From contig DAHUZE010000085.1 of NCBI GenBank assembly GCA_027306755.1, positions 1 through 50,871 on the forward strand: DNA of 50,871 nucleotides, in the 5' to 3' direction. Numbering within the stretch: position 1 is the first letter of the stretch; each line of letters begins with the position of its first letter. The DNA comes from Acidimicrobiaceae bacterium. Its GTDB lineage: Bacteria > Actinomycetota > Acidimicrobiia > Acidimicrobiales > RAAP-2. Both the position numbers and the translations under genes were made by a program. Under the pieces are notes generated by a model. That model was given only the letters and a program-made list of their open reading frames with translations, ran no database searches and was not told the origin of the DNA. Positions 24,079 through 40,138 of this stretch are shown here, piece by piece.

Positions 24079-25818
24079 CTACCAGTTCCCGCTGTTGCCC
24101 GTCACCCCGGCCGGGCAGGCCCGAGGGTCCCACGGCGTGAGCCCGGGATTGCTGGCCGAGGGCGCCTGGAAGCCGTTGTTGAGGGCGTTCTGGTTCCCTG
24201 TTGCCACCGTGGTGGAGGTGGTGGTCGATGCTGTGCCGGCAGCGGCTGTAGCGGCAGCTGCTGTAGCGGTGGCCGCGGCCCCGGTGGTCGCGGTGCTGGC
24301 CGGGACGGTGCCGCCCGCGGCGGCGGTGGCGTCCACCGAGAAGCTGGTGCCGGTGGTGACCGTCACCTGCGCCCCGGACGTGGTCGGTCCCAAGTCCAGG
24401 ATCACCGCCCCCGACAGCGAGTCGGCCACCGCCTGGGCCGCTGCCTCGTCGGCCGGCGTCTGCTGGGCGTAGGTCACGAGCGTCTCGGACTGCTGGGCTA
24501 CCGGTGTCGTCGACCCGCCCGCCACCACGTGGAAGCCCAGGCGCCCCAGGCCGGCGGACGCCGCTGTTGCGGTGGACGGTGTGCCGGTCCCGTCCACGAC
24601 CGAGACGGTGACTGTGCTCGGTGCGGGCAGCGGGGCGCCGGTCATGGTGTTGGTGCCCGCCTGCACGCCGAGGAACCGGTCCACCACGTTGTGGTCCAGC
24701 GGCTCGGTCGGGAACTCGATATAGCCGAAGTCTCCCCCCTGGTAGATGTATGTGCCGAACGTGCCCACCATCACCGGCAGGGTGAGCTGCGGCGCCTTGT
24801 TGATGTTGATCGAGTGGTACGTGAGCGCCAGGTCGGCCAGGTCCGTCAGGCTGAAGCCGCTGTCCACGGTCAGGTCCGGCAGCACGGTCCGCAGGAGGTT
24901 GAAGTCGGTGCCGGGGCTGCCCAGCCCCCGCTGGGCGACGGTGGACGCCAGCACCCGGAGGAACTCGTGGTCACGGACGATGCGCGACAGGTCGCTCTGC
25001 GGTGTCTGCGGCCATGTGTAGGGATACGTGGTGGGCTGGCCTGTGACCCAGTACTGCAGGTGGCGGGCCCGGACCACCTGGAGCGCCTGCACGCCGGTCA
25101 GGTGGTGGCATCCCGGTGTGAGCACCCGGAGCCCGGAGTAGCGGTCGAACAGCCGGTCGGGGAAATCCATTGTGATGCCCCCGAGGGCTGTGACCACGGC
25201 GGCGAACGTGTCGAAGTTGAGCTCCACGTAGTGCTGGATGGGGATTCCGAAGTCCTCTTCGATCACCGCCACCAGCTGGCTCGGGCCCTGGGCCAGCGCG
25301 GCGTCGATCTTGTAGGCCCCTGTGGACCGCGCGTTGGGCACGAAGAGGTCCCGGGGCAGGGAGAGCACGGACACGGTCTTGGTGTTGGGGTTGAGATGCA
25401 GGATCATCACCACGTCGCTGTTGACGCCGGTGACGCCCTGTGTGCACAGCCCGTAGGCGGCTGTCTGGTGGGCGAGCCCGCACCGGGTGGTCGAGCCGAC
25501 CATGAGGATGTTCTCGGTCCCCGCGGCCGGTCCGGACTTCTGGCCCTGCGACAGCCCCTTCACGACGATCCGGTGCACCTTGTGGTTGAGGTACCACACG
25601 TAGCCGGCCCCGCCGGCCGCGGCCAGGACGATGACCGCCAGCAGCGCCACCAGGGTCCGCTTCAGCCAGCGGTGCTTGCCGCGCCTCTTCCCCGAACCCG
25701 GCGCGGCGGCCCCCGCTCCCCCGGACGTCCGCCGTGGCCGGGCGTGGCGCGGCCTGCGCGACGCCTTGGCGTTCGGTCCGCCGGGCCCGCCCTCCTCGTT
25801 CGGCTCCGAGCCCGTCAT
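24079..25818 (-). CDS. LytR-CpsA-Psr (LCP) family cell-wall glycopolymer ligase
   Basis: 579 residues. A basic cytoplasmic N-terminus (about 50 residues, Arg/Lys-rich) and one TM helix (LVALLAVIVLAAAGGAGYVWYL, about 56-77) precede the extracellular LCP domain. Its hallmarks are ENILMVGSTTRC, NSDVVMILHLNPNTKTVSV, SLPRDLFVPN and DLSRIVRDHEFL, with the phosphate-binding Arg residues. Residues about 390-480 fit a LytR_C domain (STVTVSVVDGTGTPSTATAA), followed by a Thr/Ala-rich tail. LCP proteins attach undecaprenyl-linked polymers such as arabinogalactan or teichoic acids to peptidoglycan. ATG 25818 has no strong ribosome site. The 86-base gap to gltD holds nothing recognised. Confidence 0.88.
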   Translation of the reverse strand: MTGSEPNEEGGPGGPNAKASRRPRHARPRRTSGGAGAAAPGSGKRRGKHRWLKRTLVALLAVIVLAAAGGAGYVWYLNHKVHRIVVKGLSQGQKSGPAAGTENILMVGSTTRCGLAHQTAAYGLCTQGVTGVNSDVVMILHLNPNTKTVSVLSLPRDLFVPNARSTGAYKIDAALAQGPSQLVAVIEEDFGIPIQHYVELNFDTFAAVVTALGGITMDFPDRLFDRYSGLRVLTPGCHHLTGVQALQVVRARHLQYWVTGQPTTYPYTWPQTPQSDLSRIVRDHEFLRVLASTVAQRGLGSPGTDFNLLRTVLPDLTVDSGFSLTDLADLALTYHSININKAPQLTLPVMVGTFGTYIYQGGDFGYIEFPTEPLDHNVVDRFLGVQAGTNTMTGAPLPAPSTVTVSVVDGTGTPSTATAASAGLGRLGFHVVAGGSTTPVAQQSETLVTYAQQTPADEAAAQAVADSLSGAVILDLGPTTSGAQVTVTTGTSFSVDATAAAGGTVPASTATTGAAATATAAAATAAAGTASTTTSTTVATGNQNALNNGFQAPSASNPGLTPWDPRACPAGVTGNSGNW

Positions 25819-25904
25819 CAGGGCGACAGCGTAGGCGAGCGGGCGTTGCAGCCGGGAGCAGCGCTCTCCCCGTCCGGCCGCCGGAGCGCCCGTTGCCGGG
25901 GCCG

Positions 25905-27414
25905 CTACCGGAGCGCCAGCTGGCCCGGCCCGATCGGGGCCGGCAGGGCGCTGTCGCCCATCAGCCACCGGTCGACCGCGGCGGCGGCCGACCGCCCCTC
26001 GGCGATGGCCCAGACGATGAGGCTCTGGCCCCGGGCCATGTCGCCGCAGGCGAACACCCCCGGCGCCGAGGTCTGCCAGTTGGCGTCCACCGCAACCCCG
26101 CCGCGCCCGTCGAGGGCCAGGTCCAGCTCGGCCACCAGGCCGTGGCGCTCGGGTCCGGAGAACCCCATGGCCAGAAGCACCAGGTCGCACGCCAGCTCGA
26201 ACTCGGTCCCGTCCACGGGCGTGAAGGTGGGACGCCCGCTTTGGGTGCCGACGGCCACCTGGTGGCCCCGAAGCGCCCGCACCCCTCCGGCGCCGTCGTC
26301 CACCAGCTCGGTGGCCGTCACCGAGTAGAGCCGGCGGCCGCCCTCCTCGTGCGCCGAGGAGGTCCGCAGGATGACCGGCCAGATCGGCCAGGGGTGCTCG
26401 GCCGAGCGGCTGGACGGCGGCTCGGGCAGGATCTCCAGCTGGTGCACGGAGGCCGCACCCTGCCGGTGGGCCGTCCCCAGGCAGTCCGCGCCGGTGTCCC
26501 CCCCGCCGATGATGACGACGTGCCTTCCGGCGGCGTCGACGGTCGGCGCCGCCAGCGTGCCTTCCTGCACCTGGTTGGCCGGCTTGAGGTACTCGAGCGC
26601 CACGTGGACACCGGCCAGCGACCTCCCGGGCACGTCGAGGTCACGGGGCTCGGTCGCCCCGCACGCCAGGACCACGGCGTCGTGGCGCTCTTGGAGAGCC
26701 CGCGCGGCCAGCACGGCCACCTCGGGGGCGCTGGCGCCGGCCGAGGGCCCGCCGGAGAGCACCGATCTCTCCCCCACCGAGGTGGCGCACGCGAACAGGA
26801 CCCCCTCGGCCCGGAGCTGGGCCAGGCGGCGGTCCAGCACCCGCTTCTCCATCTTGAACTCGGGGATCCCGTAGCGCAGCAGCCCACCTGGCCGCTCGGC
26901 CCGCTCGTACACGGTGACCGTGTGGCCGGCCCGGGCCAGCTGCTGTGCGCAGGCGAGCCCGGCCGGACCGGACCCCACCACTGCCACCGACCTCCCGGTG
27001 CGCTCCGGCGCGGCCAGGGGCGTGACCCACCCCTCCTCAAAGGCGCGCTCCGCGATCTCGTACTCGACGCGCTCGATGGTGACCGGGTCTGTGTTGATGC
27101 CCAGCACGCAGGACGCCTCGCACGGCGCCGGGCACAGGCGCCCGGTCATCTCGGGGAAGTTGTTCGTGGCGTGCAGCCGCTCGATGGCCGACGACCAGTC
27201 GTCGCGGTAGACGAGGTCGTTCCACTCGGGGATCAGGTTTCCCAGTGGGCAGCCGTCGTGGCAGAACGGGATGCCGCAGTCCATGCAGCGCGCCCCCTGG
27301 TCCCGGGCTGTCTCTTCTGGGAACGCCTCGTAGACCTCGCGCCAGTCCCGCAGGCGGACCGGGATCGGCCTGCGGCGGGGCAGCTCGCGCCCGTGCTCGA
27401 GGAAGCCGGTGGGC

Positions 27415-27422
<8 letters not shown>
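25905..27422 (-). CDS. gltD: Glutamate synthase (NADPH) small subunit
   Basis: 505 residues. The N-terminal Fe-S region is [22 protein letters not shown] and [17 protein letters not shown]. The FAD-binding GxGxxG motif is [18 protein letters not shown], and the NADPH-binding Rossmann motif is [16 protein letters not shown]. The C-terminal FAD contact is [21 protein letters not shown]. It feeds electrons from NADPH through FAD and Fe-S clusters to the large subunit, completing glutamine plus 2-oxoglutarate to two glutamates. The GTG start at 27422 lies inside the end of gltB (8-base overlap), so the two are translationally coupled. Full length for the family. Confidence 0.96.
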
Positions 27423-32112
<4,690 letters not shown>

Positions 32113-32214
32113 GCGCCAGCACGGGCACCGGACCGAGGTGGTCACGCAAGGGACGACGCTGGCCCCGGCGCAGTCCGGCCATGGTACTGCCTCGGTGGGC
32201 GCTCCGGCGCGTGC

Positions 32215-32256
32215 GGCGTTCGGCGTGAGGCGTGCGGCGTGAGGCGTGCGGCGTGA
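32215..32256 (+). repeat. Tandem heptamer repeat (GGCGTGM x6)
   Basis: Six consecutive 7-base units: GGCGTTC, GGCGTGA, GGCGTGC, GGCGTGA, GGCGTGC, GGCGTGA. They lie in the divergent gltB/thiO promoter region, about 40-80 bases upstream of the candidate thiO -10. They could bind a regulator in tandem or be a slippage-prone tract. Confidence 0.75.
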
Positions 32257-32296
32257 CCGGGGCGGAGCGGCTGGGCGATCCGGCCCAGGTGGGCCG

Positions 32297-32302
32297 TAAC
32301 AT
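32297..32302 (+). promoter_or_regulatory. Candidate -10 element of a leaderless thiO promoter
   Basis: TAACAT sits 6-9 bases before the GTG/ATG start of thiO and there is no good ribosome site. That spacing suggests transcription begins at or next to the start codon, giving a leaderless mRNA, common in actinobacteria. No clear -35 (GGCGAT at the expected spacing). Confidence 0.4.
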
Positions 32303-32310
32303 GCGGGGTG

Positions 32311-33492
32311 ATGGCGCGGAACGCCGACGTGGTGATCGTGGGTGGCGGCGTGATCGGACTCTCCGCTGCGTGGGAGGCGGCGGAACGAGGGTTCTCCGCG
32401 TGCGTCGTGGACCCCGAGCCCGGGCACGGCGCATCCTGGGTCGCTGCCGGCATGCTCGCCCCGGTGACCGAGGCCGGCTTCGGGGAGGAGTCGCTCACCC
32501 GGCTCTCGCTCGAGGCCAGCCGGCGCTGGCCTGCGTTCGCCGAGCGCGTGGCCGTCGCCGGGGGCGAGGATCCGGGGTTCCAGGCGTGCGGCACGGTGAT
32601 GGTCGCGGCCGACGCGTCGGACCGGGCGGCGATCGACCACCTCCTCGGCTACCAGCAGCACCTGGGCCTGGAAGCCACCCGCCTGTCGGCCAGCGAGTGC
32701 CGCGACCTGGTTCCCGGCCTCTCGCCCGGGTTGCGCGGCGGCGCGCTGATGCCCGGCGACCACCAGGTCGACAACCGCAGGCTGGTGACCGCCCTGCTGG
32801 CCGCCTGTGCGGCCGGAGGCGTGCGCCTGGTCGCCCAGCGGGCGGGTGCGGTCTCCCTCCACGGCGGTGCGGTGTCGGGTGTGGTCCTCGCCGACGGATC
32901 GACGCTTTGCGCCCCCGTCGTGCTGGTGGCCGCCGGTGCGGAGACCGGGCGGTTGGGCGGCCTGCCCGACGGCGTCCTCCCGCCGGTCCGCCCGGTCAAG
33001 GGCCACGTCGTCCGGCTCCAGGGTCCCACCGGCGCTCCCCTGCTCGATCGGACGCTGCGCGGGCTGGTCCACGGCCGCCCCTGCTATCTGGTGCCCCGCC
33101 GGGACGGTGGGCTGGTGGTGGGGGCGACCTCCGAGGAGCGGGGATTCGACCGCACCGTCCAGGCCGGGGCCGTCCACACCCTGCTGGACGACGCACGGAC
33201 GCTCCTGCCGGGAGTCGACGAGCTCGAGCTCGTCGAGTGCATCGCCGGCCTGCGGCCCGGGTCGCCGGACAACCGGCCGTGGGTGGGGCCCGCGTCGGTG
33301 CCGGGACTGGTCATCGCCACCGGCCACTACCGCAACGGCATCCTCCTGGCTCCGCTCACCGCTGAGGCCGTGGCGATCTACCTCACGTCGGGGTCCGTGC
33401 CGGCCCCTCTGGACGCCTTCCCGCCGGGTCGGGCGCTCGAGGCCGGTGACGCGCTGTCCACGGCACGCCGGCCGGCGGAGGTCTCCGGGTGA
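32311..33492 (+). CDS. thiO: Glycine oxidase (thiamine thiazole pathway)
   Basis: 393 residues of the DAO/ThiO flavoprotein family. The FAD-binding motif [21 protein letters not shown] is at the N-terminus. [15 protein letters not shown] and [16 protein letters not shown] are ThiO-typical, as is the C-terminal block [16 protein letters not shown] to [18 protein letters not shown]. It oxidises glycine to iminoglycine (dehydroglycine), the precursor for the thiazole ring, releasing hydrogen peroxide. ATG 32311 is chosen; the GTG at 32308 is directly adjacent and could be used in a leaderless message. It overlaps thiS (GTGA). Divergent from gltB. Confidence 0.92.
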   Translation: MARNADVVIVGGGVIGLSAAWEAAERGFSACVVDPEPGHGASWVAAGMLAPVTEAGFGEESLTRLSLEASRRWPAFAERVAVAGGEDPGFQACGTVMVAADASDRAAIDHLLGYQQHLGLEATRLSASECRDLVPGLSPGLRGGALMPGDHQVDNRRLVTALLAACAAGGVRLVAQRAGAVSLHGGAVSGVVLADGSTLCAPVVLVAAGAETGRLGGLPDGVLPPVRPVKGHVVRLQGPTGAPLLDRTLRGLVHGRPCYLVPRRDGGLVVGATSEERGFDRTVQAGAVHTLLDDARTLLPGVDELELVECIAGLRPGSPDNRPWVGPASVPGLVIATGHYRNGILLAPLTAEAVAIYLTSGSVPAPLDAFPPGRALEAGDALSTARRPAEVSG

Positions 33493-33740
33493 GGGACCGC
33501 CCGGGAGAGGCCCCCCGCACAGAGGGGCTGGCCGCATCCATCCCGGTCGTCGTGAACGGCGCCGTGCGGCAGGTGCCCCCCGGCACCTCGGTGGCCGACG
33601 TGGTGGCCGCGCTCGTGCCCGACCCCCGGGGCCTGGCCGTGGCAGTCGACCGCGAGGTCGTCCCGCGCAGCCGCTGGGGCGACGCCAGGCTGGCCGCCGG
33701 CGCGTCCATCGAGATCGTCGCCGCCTCCGCCGGCGGATGA
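33489..33740 (+). CDS. thiS: Sulfur carrier protein ThiS
   Basis: 83 residues. The ubiquitin-like fold runs from [22 protein letters not shown] to [18 protein letters not shown]. The C-terminal Gly-Gly is the site adenylated by ThiF and converted to thiocarboxylate, which donates sulfur to the thiazole. An N-terminal tail of about 16 residues precedes the fold, so the true start could be slightly later. GTG 33489 overlaps the thiO stop and its own stop overlaps the next start, so it is translated within a coupled trio. Its partner thiG is not adjacent, which is unusual. Confidence 0.9.
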   Translation: MRDRPGEAPRTEGLAASIPVVVNGAVRQVPPGTSVADVVAALVPDPRGLAVAVDREVVPRSRWGDARLAAGASIEIVAASAGG

Positions 33741-35221
33741 CCGAGTCCGGCGCCGAGGGCGCCCACGCCGTTCATGGCGCTCCGGCGCGAGAATCCGCCC
33801 CGGTGAGCGGCAGGGGCAAGACGGCGTTCGTGCTCGCCGGAGGCGGGGCCAAGGGGGCGTTCGAGGCCGGCGCCGTCTCCTACTTGGTGGAGGAGGAGGG
33901 GGTCGTCCCCGACGTCATCACCGCCGCCTCAGCCGGCGCGCTGTGCGCCGCCGTCCTGGCCCAGGCCCGGACGCGGGACGAGATGGTCGTCCGGTCACGC
34001 CAGCTCCACGAGGACCTGCTGGCCATGACACGCTCGGACGTCCTGTTCGGTAAGCAGCCCTGGGTGGCGGCGCTCGAGGGCACCCTGTTCGGGCGGGCCA
34101 TCGACCACTGGGTGGTCGAGCGCACGCGGCCACCGGTCCCCGGCTCGGCCGAGATCGGGCCCCAGGCGGAGTCCGAGGTGTCAGTCGAGGTGCCAGCCGA
34201 GGTGCCACGCGCCCGTCGCACGCTGCGATTGGCCGCCCAGGTCGCGCGGGCCCTGCCGAGCCTGGGCAGGGCGGGGCGCCGCATGCGCGGCCGCACCGGT
34301 TCGGTGCTCACCCTGGATCCGATGGCCGAGCGCCTCCGTCACGGCGGCGGCGGCGTGGCCCCCATCGACCCGGCGCTGGTGGCGCGACCGGGGCTGGAGC
34401 TGCGCCTGGCGGTGGTGGCTCTGAGCGCCGGCGTGCTCCGCTACGTGACCGGTGACGGCCGGATCGTCGCCAGCGACGCGGTGACGCCGGTGCCGGGCCC
34501 GGCGGGCGGCCCGGTGGACGTGGTGGACGGCGTGATCGCGTCCTCGAGCGTGCCGATGATCTTCCCGCCGCATCCCATGGCCGGCGACGCGTACGTGGAC
34601 GGCGGCGTGGTGGAGAACATCCCGGTGGCTGCGGCCGCCGCCCTCGGCGCCACCCGCATGTACGCCGTCCTGGCCGTGCCCCTCGATCCCCCGCAGGACC
34701 GTAACGACTACACCCGGGCCAGCGCCCCTCTGGTGTTCCTCCGGGCAGTGGGGGCCATCTCCTTTGCCGAGCGCCAACGCGCCAACCTGACCCCCCGCCT
34801 CCCGGCGGGCTCCGACCTCACGGTGATCGACCCGCTGGTGGACGTGGTGGGCCCGTTCGACGTCTCCCGCGGGCTCATGCTCTTGAACATGGACTACGGC
34901 TGGTTGCGCGCCGCTGACGTCTGCTCCGAGGTGGACGAGGCCACTCGCCGGCGCGTGGCCGAGGCCACCAACGCCATCGTGGTGGCCCGCACCCAGGCGT
35001 GGCACCGGGAAGAGGAGCTGTGGTCCACCGGGACTCCATCCGCGGCCGACCTGGCCGCGCTGGCCAGGTGCAAGCGGGTCGTCCGCGACGCCCTCAGCGA
35101 ACGCAAGGGCCTCGGTCTGCCCACCCCCGCTGACGCCGCCCGCTGGTGGTCCGGCTACGAGGTCCACGAAGGCACCCGCCCGGCCGGGATCCCCGCCGAT
35201 CTGCTCGACTCCTGCGGCTAA
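33737..35221 (+). CDS. Patatin-like phospholipase family protein
   Basis: 494 residues. The patatin oxyanion loop is [20 protein letters not shown]. The nucleophile motif is AASAG with Ser65, where the family normally has GxSxG, so the first Gly is Ala. The dyad Asp288 is in [13 protein letters not shown] central insertion (about 130-200, Pro/Glu/Arg-rich) and a C-terminal extension past residue 390 are not conserved in short patatins. These enzymes hydrolyse acyl esters of lipids; cellular location is probably cytoplasmic or membrane-associated, as no signal peptide is seen. The ATG at 33737 overlaps the thiS stop (ATGA). The gap 35222-35354 holds nothing recognised. Confidence 0.85.
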   Translation: MTESGAEGAHAVHGAPARESAPVSGRGKTAFVLAGGGAKGAFEAGAVSYLVEEEGVVPDVITAASAGALCAAVLAQARTRDEMVVRSRQLHEDLLAMTRSDVLFGKQPWVAALEGTLFGRAIDHWVVERTRPPVPGSAEIGPQAESEVSVEVPAEVPRARRTLRLAAQVARALPSLGRAGRRMRGRTGSVLTLDPMAERLRHGGGGVAPIDPALVARPGLELRLAVVALSAGVLRYVTGDGRIVASDAVTPVPGPAGGPVDVVDGVIASSSVPMIFPPHPMAGDAYVDGGVVENIPVAAAAALGATRMYAVLAVPLDPPQDRNDYTRASAPLVFLRAVGAISFAERQRANLTPRLPAGSDLTVIDPLVDVVGPFDVSRGLMLLNMDYGWLRAADVCSEVDEATRRRVAEATNAIVVARTQAWHREEELWSTGTPSAADLAALARCKRVVRDALSERKGLGLPTPADAARWWSGYEVHEGTRPAGIPADLLDSCG

Positions 35222-35354
35222 CGGCGTTCCCGGCGGTCAGCCGGCATGAGGCCCCGGCGCACTGCCTGCGGGGTCGGCGCCCCGCCTTCGGCCCCGGCTC
35301 GCCGGTCGGCAGCCATGGTGCAGCCGGGCGGGTGGCTCGCTCTCCGACGTGCGG

Positions 35355-35882
35355 CTACCTGAGGTGGTCCGTCCAGCCGCGGCCGTCCCACCAGCGCTGC
35401 TTGGGGCTGCCGGCCGGGTCGGGGTACCACCCGGCGTCGGGAAGCCTCTCCTCAGGTGGCCGGTGGCCGTATGGGTCGGACGGACCCTGGTGCAGACCGG
35501 TGCCGGCCTGCATGCCCGCCGGCCCGGGCGCCGCGGGCCCCTGCCCGTAGGGCGCGGCGGGGCTCGCGGGGCCGAACGCCCCGTAGTGCCCGGGGGTGCC
35601 CATGTGGTGGCCGGCGAACCGATTGGGAGGCTCGGCCGTGGTCGGCGGGAACCGCCGGCGCAGGACGGAGAGGTACACGATCGAGGACAGCAAGGCCAAC
35701 GGCCAGAGGAACATCCACCCGATGCCGAGCGTGAGCCCCCATGCCACCTTGCGCCCGGCGGAGAACTGCCAGGTCGGCCGTCGGGCCACGTCCACGATGG
35801 ACCAGATGACAGGCACGAGGGAGACGAGCCCGACGACCGCGTAGACGACCTCCCAGGTGGGGAGGTTGATCGCCGCCGTCAC
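35355..35882 (-). CDS. DUF2510-containing membrane protein
   Basis: 175 residues. Two N-terminal TM helices (VVYAVVGLVSLVPVIWSIVDVA and VAWGLTLGIGWMFLWPLALLSSIVYL) resemble the PLDc_N-type membrane hairpin common in actinobacteria. A Pro/Gly/His-rich flexible region follows. The C-terminal DUF2510 motif is GWYPDPAGSPKQRWWDGRGWTDHLR, read from about residue 151. DUF2510 is a short Trp-rich module of unknown function often attached to membrane proteins. The GTG start at 35882 is the first plausible. It lies downstream of acs on the same strand, 94 bases away, so it may be co-transcribed. Confidence 0.8.
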   Translation of the reverse strand: MTAAINLPTWEVVYAVVGLVSLVPVIWSIVDVARRPTWQFSAGRKVAWGLTLGIGWMFLWPLALLSSIVYLSVLRRRFPPTTAEPPNRFAGHHMGTPGHYGAFGPASPAAPYGQGPAAPGPAGMQAGTGLHQGPSDPYGHRPPEERLPDAGWYPDPAGSPKQRWWDGRGWTDHLR

Positions 35883-35976
35883 GACCGGTTCCGCCAGCCC
35901 CGCCGATGCAGGTTCAGTGCTGCCACAACAACGATGTTAGGCGGGGGCAGGGCCATCCAGGCGCCACCCGGGGGCG

Positions 35977-37974
<1,998 letters not shown>

Positions 37975-37984
37975 CGTGTCCTGT

Positions 37985-38629
37985 CTAGCCGATCGCTCTG
38001 CGGGCTGCAGGGAAGCTCATCGGCTTGCCCACCGGCAGGATGTGCCGGCCGGCCATCCCGTTGACCACCCCGGCGGCCGAGGTGTACCAGGCGCAGGCAG
38101 CCGTCACGATCCCGATCGCCCCGCCCAGCTTGATGAGGCCGGAGCTAGCCGAGAAGTTGCCGATGAACAGGACGAGCTCGGTGATCTCCAGGGTGAAGAA
38201 CACGGCGAGCACGGCCTTGTTGACGAAGACGCTCCACAGGAGCATGTAGGTGTTGAAGATGAAGAAGGCCACCAGGATCCAGGCCAGGTCGTTGGCGACG
38301 TTCTCCCCCTTGAGCGGTGCAACCAGCTCGATGTAGAGCCCGAGGCCGATCCAGAACCCGCCGTAGGTGGAGAAGGCCGTGGCCCCGAACACGTTGCGGT
38401 TGCGGAACTCCCACATGCCGGCAAGAAGCTGGCACAGTCCGCCGTAGGCGAAGGCGTAACCCAGCCACTCGTTGCCCCCGCCGGACAGGAGCCCGGCATT
38501 GGCCAGTGACAGCAGGAACGTCGTCAGGGCGAACGCGGCCAGTCCGAGCGGCGCAGGGTCCGCGGGGCCCGGCATGCCCATGATCTCGGTCTGCTGCACG
38601 TTGCGTGCGGCCTCATAGGTCGTTGCCAT
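37985..38629 (-). CDS. satP: Acetate uptake transporter (SatP / GPR1-FUN34-YaaH family)
   Basis: 214 residues with six transmembrane helices. The family signature N-P-A-P-[LV]-G-L appears as DPAPLGLAAFALTTFLLSLANAG (Asn replaced by Asp), followed by YAFAYGGLCQLLAGMWEFRNRNVFGATAFSTYGGFW, the FGATAFSSYG block of acetate channels. The family carries acetate and succinate across the inner membrane. ATG 38629 has GGGAGGGAGGG about 8 bases upstream. It is first in the satP-acs operon. Its promoter region (38630-38929) carries LytTR-type repeats, so acetate supply may control it. Confidence 0.93.
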   Translation of the reverse strand: MATTYEAARNVQQTEIMGMPGPADPAPLGLAAFALTTFLLSLANAGLLSGGGNEWLGYAFAYGGLCQLLAGMWEFRNRNVFGATAFSTYGGFWIGLGLYIELVAPLKGENVANDLAWILVAFFIFNTYMLLWSVFVNKAVLAVFFTLEITELVLFIGNFSASSGLIKLGGAIGIVTAACAWYTSAAGVVNGMAGRHILPVGKPMSFPAARRAIG

Positions 38630-38750
38630 CTTGCAGCCCTCCCTCCCGCCGGAAGCCGGCGGCTCGCTGGTGACGCGACCACTTCACGGCGTACGCCCGA
38701 GGCGCTGCCGGGCCGGAAGGGAGCGTCGTCGCTCGACTCCGGCTGGGTCG

Positions 38751-38779
38751 ATCTTGCAGAAGTCCTGCTGGAGAGACAA
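38751..38779 (-). promoter_or_regulatory. Candidate satP-acs promoter
   Basis: On the minus strand TTGTCT (38774-38779), a 17-base spacer and CAAGAT (38751-38756) form a plausible sigma70-type promoter about 120 bases ahead of satP. The LytTR-type direct repeats lie upstream of it, about 77-110 bases from the predicted start. Confidence 0.45.
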
Positions 38780-38820
38780 GGGTCGGGAACCGGGGAATCG
38801 CCGGGTGGCCTGTTTGTGTC

Positions 38821-38854
38821 GACGAACGGTCGGCGGCGGCAGACGAACGGTCGG
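38821..38854. promoter_or_regulatory. Two AlgR/LytTR-type direct repeats, candidate operator
   Basis: GACGAACGGTCGG occurs exactly at 38821-38833 and 38842-38854, a 21-base period (two helical turns). Read toward satP each contains ACCGTTCGTC, the AlgR-type box bound by LytTR domains, which typically bind paired direct repeats about 21 bases apart. The adjacent operon encodes a LytTR regulator. Apart from this and the satP promoter, the 300-base gap 38630-38929 shows no gene. Confidence 0.75.
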
Positions 38855-38929
38855 CCCAAGGCGCTCGGCGGCATGTCACGGACACGCCGGCGGTCCCTTG
38901 TGCGAGAATGCACGTTGTAGCCGGCGGCC

Positions 38930-40138
38930 ATGGGCCGGCGGCGGGACTCCCCGGGGGAACCGTTGGGTGAGGCAATCTGGATCGCGCTTGGTGGAGTGGG
39001 GGCCCTGTGCGTCGCAGTGGCGTGGTTTGCCCTGCGGGGGAGCCGCCGCCTGGGAGCCCCTTCGCAGCGGGCGGCCTACGAGACCCTCAAGACCGCCAGC
39101 CGTGCCGCGCCGGCCCTGCGCAGCGGCCTGACCCGTGAGGGAGGCCGGCATGCAGCGCCCCACCTGCGGCGCCTCCTGAGCAGCGGGGTGGTGCTCGCGG
39201 ACCGGAGCGGGGCGGTGGCCGTGGATGGGGTGGATACCGCGCACTGCCTCCTCTTGGAGGATCCGGTGCGGGCGGTGCTGGGAACGGGGAAGGTGCAGGT
39301 GCTCGCCGCTCGCCACCTGGCCTGTGGCGACCTGCTGTGCCCGCTCCAGGTTGGGGTGGCCGTTCCCCTGCGGGTCGACGGCACCGTGGTGGGTGCTCTG
39401 GCCACCGTGTCCACCGTGGGGTCCGGCGCCCTCTCCCGGCTCGCCGTGGAGGTCGGGACGTTCGTGTCGACCCAGCTCGAGCTGGCCCAGCTCGGGCGGG
39501 AGCGGAGCCGCGCCGACCAAGCCGAGCTCCGCTTCCTCCGGGCGCAGATCGCGCCCCACTTCGTCTACAACGCTCTGACGGCGATCGAGTCGTTCATCCG
39601 CACCGACCCCGAGCGGGCTCGGGAGCTGCTGGTGGGCTTCGCGGACTTCACCCGGTACAGCTTCCGCAGCCACGGCCAGTTCGTCACCATTGCCGACGAG
39701 CTGCGACTGGTGGACAGCTATCTGGACCTGGAGCGGGCCCGGTTCGGCGACCGCCTGTCGGTGTCCGTGCGCGTCGCTCCAGGGGTCCTCGGTGTGGTGC
39801 TCCCGTCCCTCGTGATCCAACCGCTCGTGGAGAACGCGGTCCGGCACGGGCTGGAGCCGAGCGAGCGACCAGGCGCCCTGTCCATCGCCATCACCGACGA
39901 GGGAGGCGAGGCACGTGTCCGGATCCAGGACGACGGGGTCGGCGCGGACCCGGTGCGCCTGGTCCGGGTGCTCTCGGGCAGCGACCCGAGCGACGCTGTG
40001 GGGCTCCACAACGTGGACGAGAGGCTCCGTGCGGTCTTCGGCGAGGAGTTCGGGCTCCGCATCCGCACCGCACCGGGTTCGGGCACCACGGTGACGTTGC
40101 GGATCCCCAAACGCCACCCTGCAGTGGCGCTGGCGTGA
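38930..40138 (+). CDS. LytS/YehU-type sensor histidine kinase
   Basis: 402 residues. One TM helix near the N-terminus (AIWIALGGVGALCVAVAWFAL, about 15-35) is followed by a GAF-like cytosolic domain (about 75-190: SSGVVLADRSGAVAVDG to LRVDGTVVGALATVS). The His_kinase (PF06580) box is FLRAQIAPHFVYNALTAIES with H210, and the ATPase domain has VIQPLVENAVRHGLE and RIQDDGVGAD and SGTTVTLRI. This family pairs with LytTR regulators. ATG 38930 lacks a good ribosome site; an in-frame TTG at 38963 is an alternative. With a single helix and a GAF domain, it may sense a cytoplasmic metabolite. Confidence 0.9.
   Translation: MGRRRDSPGEPLGEAIWIALGGVGALCVAVAWFALRGSRRLGAPSQRAAYETLKTASRAAPALRSGLTREGGRHAAPHLRRLLSSGVVLADRSGAVAVDGVDTAHCLLLEDPVRAVLGTGKVQVLAARHLACGDLLCPLQVGVAVPLRVDGTVVGALATVSTVGSGALSRLAVEVGTFVSTQLELAQLGRERSRADQAELRFLRAQIAPHFVYNALTAIESFIRTDPERARELLVGFADFTRYSFRSHGQFVTIADELRLVDSYLDLERARFGDRLSVSVRVAPGVLGVVLPSLVIQPLVENAVRHGLEPSERPGALSIAITDEGGEARVRIQDDGVGADPVRLVRVLSGSDPSDAVGLHNVDERLRAVFGEEFGLRIRTAPGSGTTVTLRIPKRHPAVALA

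Noticed and set aside
32232..33365. Second open frame within thiO
   Set aside because: Arg/Gly/Pro-rich shadow; the ThiO frame has full FAD and C-terminal motifs.
38817..38822. TGTCGA as a sigma -35 element
   Set aside because: It overlaps the first LytTR-type repeat and no fitting -10 follows in either direction.
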